Of a DNA stretch of 64,000 bases, positions 18,001-25,166 are shown one piece after another; within the stretch, counting starts at the first letter, position 1; each line of letters opens with the position of its first letter. The stretch covers positions 434,001 to 498,000 of the forward strand of contig JAJDDJ010000009.1 in the NCBI GenBank assembly GCA_029260395.1, in the 5' to 3' direction. The stretch is from Phycisphaerales bacterium. Lineage in GTDB: Bacteria > Planctomycetota > Phycisphaerae > Phycisphaerales > UBA1924. A model generated the notes under the pieces. The model worked only from the letters and a program-made list of their open reading frames with translations, searched no databases and had not been told where the DNA came from. Position numbers and translations under genes: made by a program.

Positions 18001-19140
18001 GTGTTCGAGCCGAGCCGTGACGGCGCATCGCTCGAGCGCCGGTGGGAGAGGCCATTTGATTCGGTGCCTCATGTGCTGCACGCGGGCGATCAACGAGTGC
18101 TCGCATACACCGAGTCCGAGGCGGGGCGGTACATCGAGACAATCGACGCGGTCAGCGGCCAGAGCCTGTGGCGGGTCGGCCCGATCAACCCGTTCATGAA
18201 GATGCCCGAAGACCCCCGCCCGAGGGGCGGCCCCATGCGGACCCCACTCGACGGCTGGCGTCAGCCCGACGACCTGCTCATCGCGATGGACTCGCAGACG
18301 CTCGTGCTGGCGGCCCGCAACGGGCTGACGGCGGCGTTTAGCCTCGATGATGGGCGTGCCCTGTGGAATACCGAGCTCCCGCTCGACCGCGTGGTGGACC
18401 TGAGCGTTGCCGAAGGGCAGGTGGTCGCGGTGGGCGACAAGGCGATTGGTCCGCAGCGGAACGAGTCGCGCATCTTGCTGCACGATGCGCGCACGGGCGA
18501 GGCCATTCACCAGATCGGCCAGCTCGTCCAGCCGTTCCGGTGGGCCCAGCTCACCGAACAGGGGCTGATCCTCGCCGGGGTCGATGTGGGGCTGCTCGCG
18601 GTGCGCACGCGAACCGGTTCTCCGGCGTGGACCGCGAGCGAGAGACTGCTCAGCAACACGTTCGGCGGGTGGGTGCTGAACGATCGTCTGCTGGTAGTTG
18701 GCGAAAACGGCGATCTCGCGCTGGGTGATATCGCCACCGGTCAGTTCGCGGGCCCGCTTACCCAGGGCGACAACCGCGGCGTGTTCAACGGCCTGTCGGC
18801 GTGGCGCGACGGCGACCGTGTGGTCGTTGCCACGGACCTGGGTGTATGCATCTACAACCTTGACGGCCGGCTAATCGCCACCGATGGGCTCGTGGGATTG
18901 GCGACGCTGCTCATGCCCGCTGCGGGTGCTGGTGTAACGCTCATCACAGAGCGCGACCCTGTGCGCGCGGTGTCAGGAAATCTGGGGTACCGGATTCGGC
19001 TCATCGACACGACCAACGGCAAGCTGATGGATGCCAAGCGGCTGAACTTGCCAGAGCCGCCAGCGTTGACGGCGCTGCTCGACGGGATGGCGATTATCTC
19101 CACGCCCAGCATGAGCGTGGTGCTGCCGCTTGGGAAGTAG
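15007..19140 (+). CDS. Very large exported PQQ-type beta-propeller protein
   Basis: A 1,377-aa secreted or periplasmic protein. The signal peptide 'MARVRVAICMALAAMGTSG' is cut after 'PATAQ'. Residues about 30-220 and 620-960 are helical, TPR-like ('ALTLAELAFRSGRPGSIIGA'). Two regions (about 230-600 and 990-1370) carry blade-like repeats in which 'D..TG..RW' recurs, such as 'AVEAATGRTRWIRLD' and 'DIDSGERRWSVRP', as in PQQ-binding-like propellers of the quinoprotein/BamB type. The glutamates and calcium ligands of true quinoprotein dehydrogenases are not evident, so a scaffold or envelope role is more likely. A GTG at 14992, with TAGCGT five bases before it, is an alternative start in the same frame. 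Confidence 0.7.
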   Translation: MARVRVAICMALAAMGTSGPATAQNTDNPVFPDVSPLARDGLASVPGLVAAENWPEAVRTVQAVLDEHADRVLELPGRRDVFVPVRQRVHSALLSRGELLDRYRRIQEPIARLKLEAGEHALVEHTMFMTSAGYEATLRVAEDHLRSARFEAARMCVLQLADHPDQAGERAEAAAAVLLNINRFLNRPELRAAAREWVGGELEAGEAIEWPDAATVRSFDPALPAGVVAIETLTGSPLRSVSFGERAVVHPARSAGMDIIPPAWVFPLVIGDRVFLNDGYRVTAFDRYSLRAQWVSELSQELEVEVQSMRINEPTSLAYAPGLILGATGVVGDNGERWGDPRLHAVDIDSGERRWSVRPVDLDGRLRGAIFRGPPVIEGDIAVALVRRADPTLRATSVFMVGISLADGSARWVRSIASAGSVGYSREIAAGDWLTIDRGVVYMTDRAGAVAAVEAATGRTRWIRLDTSPPRRSGARAMTWAVQKPIVQDEDIVVLSSDRSRVLWIDQQTGELAGSIGTPPLDDTPQCLVRVDDATLAVVSHASLGLIDADPQLAEASAPRLTGSLDEQGLTGRPFAIGGRLLAPVQGALVVVDPAQPRLGERIAMEGAGNAIAIESQLLMTDDRTVRSYLVWDVAERVLRERLEADPTNPEPALTLAELAFRSGRPGSIIGAVDHALAIIEGLPEHPLRERAYETILSMLEIGGSSWVYDGPASRSNADLAFDGFDLPEQLLDRLVQVSSRSQQRVSIAMLTGRLAEAREQAARAVGAYQSIVLDPELAGSVWSSRALTIGAGREATRRLREVVLRFGPGAYAEYEARARRELASAGGRSDPASVAARYPVASAAAAAWLRAADNLGGSGAVADELAALDAGTQVVLLRSEMGDPVEPVVAGEIAGRTLTRLVDLGRLASARRTFERFEALPALALTSGGRPVDAAALLADVGERLGQRGRLPEVGATLGSTPQLLKGWRLAPPMSGTIASRPDDWITMIDDRQRLLGVFEPSRDGASLERRWERPFDSVPHVLHAGDQRVLAYTESEAGRYIETIDAVSGQSLWRVGPINPFMKMPEDPRPRGGPMRTPLDGWRQPDDLLIAMDSQTLVLAARNGLTAAFSLDDGRALWNTELPLDRVVDLSVAEGQVVAVGDKAIGPQRNESRILLHDARTGEAIHQIGQLVQPFRWAQLTEQGLILAGVDVGLLAVRTRTGSPAWTASERLLSNTFGGWVLNDRLLVVGENGDLALGDIATGQFAGPLTQGDNRGVFNGLSAWRDGDRVVVATDLGVCIYNLDGRLIATDGLVGLATLLMPAAGAGVTLITERDPVRAVSGNLGYRIRLIDTTNGKLMDAKRLNLPEPPALTALLDGMAIISTPSMSVVLPLGK

Positions 19141-19167
19141 GCTCGGATCGCGGCCCAACCGCTCGGA

Positions 19168-19629
19168 TCACTCCACCTCGCTTGGGTCTTGACCTGCCTC
19201 GATGGCCTCGATCTGCCGACGGCGGCGTTCATGACGGCCGCCCTCGAACTCGGTGCCGAGGAACACCTCGACGATGCGGTCGATGACCTGCTCGCTGAGC
19301 AAGTCGCCGGATAGGCACAGCACGTTGGCGTCGTTGTGCGTTCGGCTTAGCTCGGCGCTGAGCTCGTCATTGACCAGCGCTGCGCGCACGCCAGCAACCT
19401 TGTTGGCGGCGATCGAGACACCGATGCCGGTGCCGCAGATGAGGATACCGCGCTCGGCTTCGTGGCTGGCGACTGCTCGCGCGACACGGCTCGCGGGCAC
19501 TGGGTAGTCGCAGCGTTCGGGCGTGACGCCCGGCACGAGGTACGCCTCGTGGTTGTGCAGTTGCAGCCGCACGGCGAGCCGGCTGCATATCTCAAACCCT
19601 CTGTGGTCGGCGCCGATGGCGATCTTCAA
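19168..19629 (-). CDS. rpiB: Ribose-5-phosphate isomerase B
   Basis: RpiB/LacAB-family sugar-phosphate isomerase converting ribulose-5-phosphate and ribose-5-phosphate. At 153 aa the size is normal. It begins 'KIAIGADHRGFEICSRL', and has 'CDYPVPASRVARAVA' and 'ERGILICGTGIGVSIAANKV', the family's catalytic and phosphate loops ('RTHNDANVLCLSGDLL' follows). In 'LICGTGIG' the catalytic cysteine position is kept. The best start is TTG at 19629, which overlaps the stop of the Sua5-phosphatase gene (TTGA). The frame is open much further upstream, but that part lies inside the preceding gene. A C-terminal charged tail 'ERRRRQIEAIEAGQDPSEVE' extends the usual end. Confidence 0.9.
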   Translation of the reverse strand: MKIAIGADHRGFEICSRLAVRLQLHNHEAYLVPGVTPERCDYPVPASRVARAVASHEAERGILICGTGIGVSIAANKVAGVRAALVNDELSAELSRTHNDANVLCLSGDLLSEQVIDRIVEVFLGTEFEGGRHERRRRQIEAIEAGQDPSEVE

Positions 19630-20768
19630 GGCAAAAGCTCCGAGAGGCGCTGGGCGATCAGCTCGCGCAGCCGGGCAGCGGTGGCGTCGTACACCTGTTG
19701 CGACAGGCCCACGGGGTCGGGCACATCCTGGCCCTTGGGATCGAGCAGCGCGAGCTTGGATTGGGCCGAGGGGTCCAGCGCGAGCACCGCTGAGCCGTGA
19801 TGACGGCCCATCACAAAGATATGCGTCGCGCCCGCGATCATCGACTCCGTCAGCGGCCTTGATCGATGGTCGAACCGGTCGATCGAGAGCTTGGCCAAGG
19901 CCGGGCCGATCTCCGCCGAGGCCTCGTGCCCCTCGCCCGCCGAAGCTCCCGCGGACGAAACGCTGATGGGCAGCCCGCCAGCGATCGAGCCGGGCTCCGC
20001 CTTGTCGATCAGATCTCGGGCGATGGCCTCGGCCATCGGGCTTCGGCACGTATTGCCGGTGCAGACGAATAGCACGCGAAGGCTCAGCTTGCGGTCGATG
20101 TGTCGCTCCTCTACTGCCCCGACGTGTTCCACCTTGTACCCGCCCGTGCGGAGCAGGCGAACGAGGGTCGAAGGCAGGCCGATGACCGGCCCGTCGTCGA
20201 GGATGTGGTCGATGCCCGCTGCGGCTGCGGCGTCGATCGCGGCCGACGGGTCGCGATCGGGCGACCAGCCGGCTGCAGCCAGGCGTTTGGCGACGATGGG
20301 CACGCCCGCTTGTTGCAGCACGTCCAGGGCCACGCCGTGGGCCGGCACGCGGAAGCCGATGGTCTCGCCCCGCCCATCAGGCGAGGGGCCGACGATGGCA
20401 CCGGGCTCGGGAGCGAGCGAACCAGCATCACCAGTTTCGGTATCGAACGCGAACCGCACAGCGCCCGGCAGCAGCACACGAACAAGCCTGCGATGGATCG
20501 CTGATGTGATCGGCAGTGCTTCGAGGACTGCTTCGGGGCTCGGTGCGTGCCAGGTCAGCGGCTCGCCCGGCACGCCGCTGGGGCTCGGGGCGAGTTCGTT
20601 AAGCCGGGCTAGGGCCTCGGCGCTGTGGGCCGAGGCGGCCAGGCCGTAGACGGTGTCGGTCGGCAGGATGACGAGTTGGCCGTCCCGCAAGCTTTGGGCG
20701 GCGCGGCTGATCGCCTCCGAACGCTCGGCGGCGGACATCGAACCCAGAGTGGCGTGAATGGTCGGCAT
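19626..20768 (-). CDS. Fusion of Sua5/YrdC (threonylcarbamoyl-AMP synthase) and low-molecular-weight protein phosphatase
   Basis: A 380-aa two-domain protein. Residues about 15-215 are a Sua5/YrdC domain ('LVILPTDTVYGLAASAHSAE' at 32), which makes threonylcarbamoyl-AMP for tRNA t6A. Residues about 230-378 are a low-molecular-weight tyrosine or arginine phosphatase: the P-loop 'VCTGNTCRSPMAEAIA' gives Cys236 and Arg242, and 'DVPDPVG' near 349 supplies the general-acid Asp. In Bacillus the separate genes ywlC (Sua5), ywlE (phosphatase) and ywlF (rpiB) lie together; here the first two are fused and rpiB follows with overlapping codons. The start could be ATG 20768 or 20738. Confidence 0.85.
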   Translation of the reverse strand: MPTIHATLGSMSAAERSEAISRAAQSLRDGQLVILPTDTVYGLAASAHSAEALARLNELAPSPSGVPGEPLTWHAPSPEAVLEALPITSAIHRRLVRVLLPGAVRFAFDTETGDAGSLAPEPGAIVGPSPDGRGETIGFRVPAHGVALDVLQQAGVPIVAKRLAAAGWSPDRDPSAAIDAAAAAGIDHILDDGPVIGLPSTLVRLLRTGGYKVEHVGAVEERHIDRKLSLRVLFVCTGNTCRSPMAEAIARDLIDKAEPGSIAGGLPISVSSAGASAGEGHEASAEIGPALAKLSIDRFDHRSRPLTESMIAGATHIFVMGRHHGSAVLALDPSAQSKLALLDPKGQDVPDPVGLSQQVYDATAARLRELIAQRLSELLP

Positions 20769-20807
20769 GGTCGCAGCGAGTATGGCGGCGGGGCCCGCGC
20801 CAAGCAA

Positions 20808-21208
20808 ATAGGTCGCGTTCAGGCCAACGAGGAGGGCAAGAGACGGTTTATCGTAGTTTGTACGGTTATGGTCGTTGTGCGATCGGCTATTCTTAGATCA
20901 AGCCTGAGGGCGAGTTGGCAGCAACTCTCTACGCCGAGCCCCCGAACAGTAGTTCAGCGGGCCCGGCTTGCGGGCTGGCAGCAGGCCGCTCTTGCTGCGC
21001 GGTGCCCGGTGGTACCACGCGCCGGCCGACCGGATGTCCCGGTCGCGTTCGGGCCAGAGCGGGGTTCGAGTTCGGGGGGTTTCTTTCAAGGGGGGTTCGG
21101 AACGCCGGGACAAGCATTCGCCGCAAGCGGGTTACTTTACCTGCCCGAGCGACCAGCACCGGCCTCCGGGTCACGCAGCGGGCCTCGTGCCCGCAGGAGT
21201 TGCGACCG
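20808..21208 (+). other. Long untranslated leader before the pseudopilin gene
   Basis: About 400 bases without a convincing gene. The first 90 bases are relatively AT-rich (TTTATCGTAGTTTGTACGG near 20847) and could hold the promoters. The rest is G-rich with several possible hairpins, for example CCGACCGGATGTCCCGGTCG near 21026. I could not match it to a known riboswitch. A ribosome-binding GGAG near 21196 ends the leader. Confidence 0.4.
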
Positions 21209-22237
21209 ATGACCATGACAACAGCCAACAACACGCAAAACTCACTCGTCACGGCACCACGCCGGGCGTTCACGCTCATCGAGCTGCTGGTGGTCATTGC
21301 GATCATCGTGCTGGTGATCTCGATCATCATCCCGGCGCTGGGCGGCGCGCGCGATGTCGCCCGCAAGACTTCGACCAAGTCGCTGATGACCCAGCTCTCG
21401 ACGGCCATCGGTGACTACCGCAACGACCACGACGGCGCGATGCCTGGCTTGTTCTCGCCCGCCGAGTTGGGTGATCCCGCCAACGTCGCGTTCGGCCTGA
21501 CCGCGATGGAAAACGTCATGCTCGACCTCTATGGCGAAGAGGCGATCGGCAACGGCACAGACACCATCACGCTCGATCCTGCGGGCACCGGCGCTATTGA
21601 TGTCGGCCTCGACCTGCTGGGCGCGGGCGACCACATCCACTTCGCTCCCCCCGCGACCAACATGGTCGCACAAGAGAATCAGATTGGCGCCATCGACAAG
21701 CGGTTGCCGGACCTCATCGATGCGTTCGGCAACCCAATCATCATCTGGGTCGAGGACCCGGGCGCGCCATCCACGCCGATCGATGTGGACGATGTAGCGC
21801 AAGAGAACAGCTCAACGCAGCGTTCACGCTTCTACTGGAACTCGAACGCGGCATTCCTGGATGTGCCAGTGCTTGGCAAGACCGGCGCGCAGCAGTTAGC
21901 CAACAGCTTGCTCAGTTCCAACTTCAGTGCTGCCGAGCGCATCGACGCTATCGCGGCGCTCACGGGCGATCCCGCTTCGCCCACGCCGGTAGGCTTTGAT
22001 GTGAACACGGTGCTGCCCGCGAAGTCGCGCGGCTCGTACGTCATCCAGAGCGCCGGCAGCGACGGCATCTTCTTCTCGAAGAACGAGCGCGGCGGCAAGT
22101 CGCTGCCCATGAACGAACTCAAGTACGCGTGGAACTTCTTCAAAGCAGATGGAACCCGCATCAAGGATGAAACGGACAACACCACGTCGGAGGACATCAT
22201 CAGCGGGTTCAACGATCTGATCGTCAGCGGCAAGTAA
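21209..22237 (+). CDS. Type II secretion/type IV pilin-like prepilin
   Basis: A 342-aa prepilin-like protein. After a 17-residue leader comes 'RRAFTLIELLVVIAIIVLVI', a class III signal with the conserved Glu at +5; the residue before the Phe is Ala rather than the usual Gly. The hydrophobic helix continues to about residue 45, and the soluble part resembles the GspG/H1-type pseudopilins that planctomycetes carry in large numbers ('GSYVIQSAGSDGIFFS' near 275). It is a single gene here, with no secretion machinery alongside. The ATG at 21209 has GGAG about ten bases upstream. Confidence 0.8.
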   Translation: MTMTTANNTQNSLVTAPRRAFTLIELLVVIAIIVLVISIIIPALGGARDVARKTSTKSLMTQLSTAIGDYRNDHDGAMPGLFSPAELGDPANVAFGLTAMENVMLDLYGEEAIGNGTDTITLDPAGTGAIDVGLDLLGAGDHIHFAPPATNMVAQENQIGAIDKRLPDLIDAFGNPIIIWVEDPGAPSTPIDVDDVAQENSSTQRSRFYWNSNAAFLDVPVLGKTGAQQLANSLLSSNFSAAERIDAIAALTGDPASPTPVGFDVNTVLPAKSRGSYVIQSAGSDGIFFSKNERGGKSLPMNELKYAWNFFKADGTRIKDETDNTTSEDIISGFNDLIVSGK

Positions 22238-22518
22238 CGCCGCGCACCGCTGGGCCGAGCTACGGCGAATCGCTGGGCGGTTCGCAGGGCGAGGCGCATG
22301 ACCCGAAGGCGCGGACGGTGGGGTGGGGAACCACACCAAGGCTGGAACGCTGGGATCTTGCAGGGAAGGCGGGCGCCGCTGTCGCGGTGGGCGCTCGCCA
22401 ACCCGGCACCGAAGAACGACCTGTCGCGGCCTTCCGCACCGGGCGGGCTTGGCTTCTGACTGAAGGGGCCGCGGGCTGGCTAGGCCAGCGGCTCCTGATC
22501 GAGACACACCCGGAGCGT

Positions 22519-22544
22519 CCGGCACGGTGCCGGGCGTTTCTTTT
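22519..22544 (+). terminator. Possible intrinsic terminator before comEC
   Basis: CCGGCAC at 22519-22525 and GTGCCGG at 22527-22533 form a perfect stem with a very short loop, followed by GCGTTTCTTTT. It could end the pseudopilin transcript, although it is 280 bases downstream of that stop. Confidence 0.5.
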
Positions 22545-22593
22545 GCGCCCAGCACAGTTTTTACGCCCAGCAGATCTTTTGCGCTCAGCGCGG
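22541..22593 (+). repeat. Three imperfect tandem units of 17-19 bases
   Basis: Units start at 22541 (TTTTGCGCCCAGCACAG), 22558 (TTTTTACGCCCAGCAGATC) and 22577 (TTTTGCGCTCAGCGCGG). Each has a T-run followed by a GCGCYCAGC core. They lie 42 bases before the comEC start. Confidence 0.6.
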
Positions 22594-22634
22594 TTGCGGA
22601 GGGCGAGCATCGGTGGGACGCTGACCGCGTGCTG

Positions 22635-25166
22635 ATGCTCGGCGATGATCCGGTGCTTGCCTCACGGGTGCCCACGGGCGCGCGCCGGGCGATGGCTGTG
22701 CTCGGGGCGTGGGCGCTGGGCATCATGCTGGTGCGGTGGCTCTTTGATGCGGGCGTGGTGCTGCCCGCGTCGGTGTGGGCTGGCGGGGCGGGCGTCGTGA
22801 TCGCCATCGCTTTGCTTGCTCGTGAGCGATGGCTCGGCGTGGTGCTGCTTGTCGCGTGCGTGCTATTGGGTGGAGCATGGACGAGCCTTCGATGGTTCGA
22901 GCCCGGTGCTTCATCGCTCGCGGCGCGTCTGCCAGCTGACACGGGCATGGGCGTGCGCGTGCCGATCGAGGTGCGAGGCGTGGTGATAGGAAAGCCGAGG
23001 CTCAGCCGGGAGGCCGCGGGCGCCTTGGCGCACGTCGCGAGGTGGTCGGGCCGGGCGTGGCTCTTCGACATCGAAGTGCGCAGCGTGCACTCGGCCAGCG
23101 GCTGGGAGGGCACAACCGGTGAACTGACCGTGATCGCGAGCGAAGAGCTGGAATCGGTTACGGGCATCGTGCCCGGCCGAAGCATCGAGATTGTCGGTCT
23201 TTTCATGCCCGTGCGCAGGCCGATGAACCCGGGCGCGTACGACCGCCGGCTGTCGTGCGCCGAGCGAGGCCTTGTCGGCAGCTTGGCGATGGGCACGCTT
23301 GCGCGCGACCCCGCAGGCGTGCAAGTGAGCTGGCTTGATCGGGCGAGCGCGTGGGCATCGAACTTGGCGGGGGCCGCGCGGGAGCGGAGCAAGCGAGCGG
23401 TGCTCGGGGAATCGCAAGACCCAAGCAGTGCGCGTGCCGTGGTCGGCGCACTCGTGCTGGGCGAGCGTGAAGCGGGCGACAGCGAGCTGCGCAGCGCGTT
23501 TGCGCGTCAGGGCGTGGCGCACCTGCTGGCCATCAGCGGGTTTCATCTGGTGCTCGTGTGCGCCGTCGTGCTGTTCGTGGTGCGCACGCTCACCGGCGGG
23601 CGGTGGGGGATTGCGGAACCGATCGCGGTGGCGATGGTGGTCCTGGCGTACCTCGTGCTGGTTCCCGCGAGGCCGCCCATTGTTCGCTCGGGGATGATGG
23701 TGCTCGCGCTGCTCGGGGCGCAGGCGACAGGCCGCCGGCACCACGGGCTCGGAGTGATCGCGTGGGTGGGCATAGCGATGCTCGTGTGGCGGCCGACGTG
23801 GCTGTTCGAGATCGGCTTTCAGTTCAGCTTTCTGATGACCGGGGCGCTCATCTGGCTGGGCCGGCGCGTGGACGCCCGGCTCGCGCGCCAGAAGCTCGAT
23901 GATGTGCAGGTGCCGCCGGATGTGTTCGACCGCAAGTGGTGGTGGACGCTCGTGCGCACGCCGATCTCTGCTGGCCTGGTGTGTTGGGGTGCAGGGGTTC
24001 CGCTGGTTGCGGCCCGGTTCGGCTGGCTGAGCCCGCTGGCGGTGCTGAGCACGGTGGTGCTCTTGCCGATCGTTGCAGCGGTGCTGATTGTCGGCGCTGC
24101 GGCGGCGATGCTCGCGGCGCTCGGGCTCAACGTGCAGGCGTCGGGCCTGCTCGAAGCGCTCGCTGTGCCCGCAGCGGCGTGGGTCGAGACCATCGACGGC
24201 TGGGCGGTGTCGCGCGTGCGCATCGCGCCGATCCCGTTGTGGCTCGGCTGGGCGGGCACCGTTCTCGTGCTCGCGTGGATGGGTGCTGCCCGTGCGCACC
24301 GCAGGCTGCTATTGGCAGCGAGCACCGCTTGGCTTCTGGCGGCTATCGGCACCGGAATCGCGCCATTTGTGATTGATCCCGAGGCGACGATCGACACCTT
24401 CGCGGTCGACGACGGCACTTGCATCGTTGTTCGCAGCCGGGGCGAGGCGGTGCTTTGGGATGCGGGGGCGATCGACCCGGAGCTTGGCGTGTGGGAACTT
24501 CCGACGGCGATGCGGCGGGCGGGCATCGGCCGGGTGCGCACGGCCATCGTTACCCACGCGAACTTCGACCACTTTAGCGCGCTGCCCGATCTCGCTGGGC
24601 CGGTGGGCCTCGAACGGGTGCTGGTGTCGGAAGCGTTCCTGTCGCACAGCGGCGAGCGCTCGGTCAGGGCACTGCTCGACGCGCTCGACAAGCGAGGCGT
24701 AACAGTCGAGCCTATTGGCGCAGGCGATGAGATCACGATCGGTTCATGCACGCTCACCGTGCTGCTCGCGATGCCGCCGGCGGTAGCCAACGCGGTCAAC
24801 GACGAATCGCTCGTGGCGGTGCTCGATGCACCAAGCGGCGGGCGGGTGGTCTTGACGGGGGACATCCAAGCCCCCGCCATGCGAGCGCTGCAAGCAGCGG
24901 ACGTGCGAGCCGATGTTCTAGAGCTGCCGCATCATGGCAGCGTTCACCCGGAGGCCGTAGAGTTTGTGAAGCGAGTCGACCCAAGCGTGGTGCTGCAATC
25001 GACGAGTCCGTCGAGGGCCGCCGATCCGCGCTGGGCGGGCATCGCGGGCACGAGCGTTTGGCGGACGACCGCCATCCACGGCTGGACGCGGGTAGAACTC
25101 GGAGCGGATGCCGTCCGGGTGCGTTCGATGCACGGCCCGCGCGCGAGCGTCAGCGCTGGCCAGTGA
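22635..25166 (+). CDS. comEC: ComEC/Rec2 DNA-uptake channel
   Basis: Inner-membrane channel that carries single-stranded DNA into the cytoplasm during natural transformation. The 843-aa protein has the three expected parts: an N-terminal membrane and OB-fold region (about 15-260), the Competence domain with 'QGVAHLLAISGFHLVLVCAV' near 290 and many membrane helices to about 580, and a metallo-beta-lactamase-like domain from about 590. That last domain keeps 'THANFDHFSALPDL' near 640 (HxxxDH in place of the common HxDxDH) and 'LELPHHGS' near 762. ATG 22635 is used; a GTG lies six bases earlier. The 3' end overlaps the convergent gene by 17 bases. Confidence 0.9.
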   Translation: MLGDDPVLASRVPTGARRAMAVLGAWALGIMLVRWLFDAGVVLPASVWAGGAGVVIAIALLARERWLGVVLLVACVLLGGAWTSLRWFEPGASSLAARLPADTGMGVRVPIEVRGVVIGKPRLSREAAGALAHVARWSGRAWLFDIEVRSVHSASGWEGTTGELTVIASEELESVTGIVPGRSIEIVGLFMPVRRPMNPGAYDRRLSCAERGLVGSLAMGTLARDPAGVQVSWLDRASAWASNLAGAARERSKRAVLGESQDPSSARAVVGALVLGEREAGDSELRSAFARQGVAHLLAISGFHLVLVCAVVLFVVRTLTGGRWGIAEPIAVAMVVLAYLVLVPARPPIVRSGMMVLALLGAQATGRRHHGLGVIAWVGIAMLVWRPTWLFEIGFQFSFLMTGALIWLGRRVDARLARQKLDDVQVPPDVFDRKWWWTLVRTPISAGLVCWGAGVPLVAARFGWLSPLAVLSTVVLLPIVAAVLIVGAAAAMLAALGLNVQASGLLEALAVPAAAWVETIDGWAVSRVRIAPIPLWLGWAGTVLVLAWMGAARAHRRLLLAASTAWLLAAIGTGIAPFVIDPEATIDTFAVDDGTCIVVRSRGEAVLWDAGAIDPELGVWELPTAMRRAGIGRVRTAIVTHANFDHFSALPDLAGPVGLERVLVSEAFLSHSGERSVRALLDALDKRGVTVEPIGAGDEITIGSCTLTVLLAMPPAVANAVNDESLVAVLDAPSGGRVVLTGDIQAPAMRALQAADVRADVLELPHHGSVHPEAVEFVKRVDPSVVLQSTSPSRAADPRWAGIAGTSVWRTTAIHGWTRVELGADAVRVRSMHGPRASVSAGQ

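Larger units (their letters stand above)
22238..22634. other. Gap between the pseudopilin gene and comEC
   Basis: About 400 bases with no supportable gene on either strand. The last third holds a hairpin followed by T residues and a triplicated T-rich unit, listed separately. The first 250 bases show nothing I can name. Confidence 0.4.

Noticed and set aside
19168..20049. A 293-aa version of RpiB
   Set aside because: The extra 140 residues are Arg/Gly/Pro-rich and lie inside the Sua5-phosphatase gene in another frame. RpiB proteins are about 150 aa, matching the TTG start at 19629.
21008..21021. GGTGGTACCACGCG, which resembles the T-box antiterminator motif
   Set aside because: The downstream gene is a prepilin, not an aminoacyl-tRNA synthetase or amino-acid gene. 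I see no specifier loop or terminator, and a palindromic GGTACC occurs by chance often enough.
22238..22520. A possible structured RNA in the gap before comEC
   Set aside because: I tried to match the signal-recognition RNA, RNase P, tmRNA, 6S RNA and common riboswitch cores by eye and found none; GC-rich DNA folds readily.
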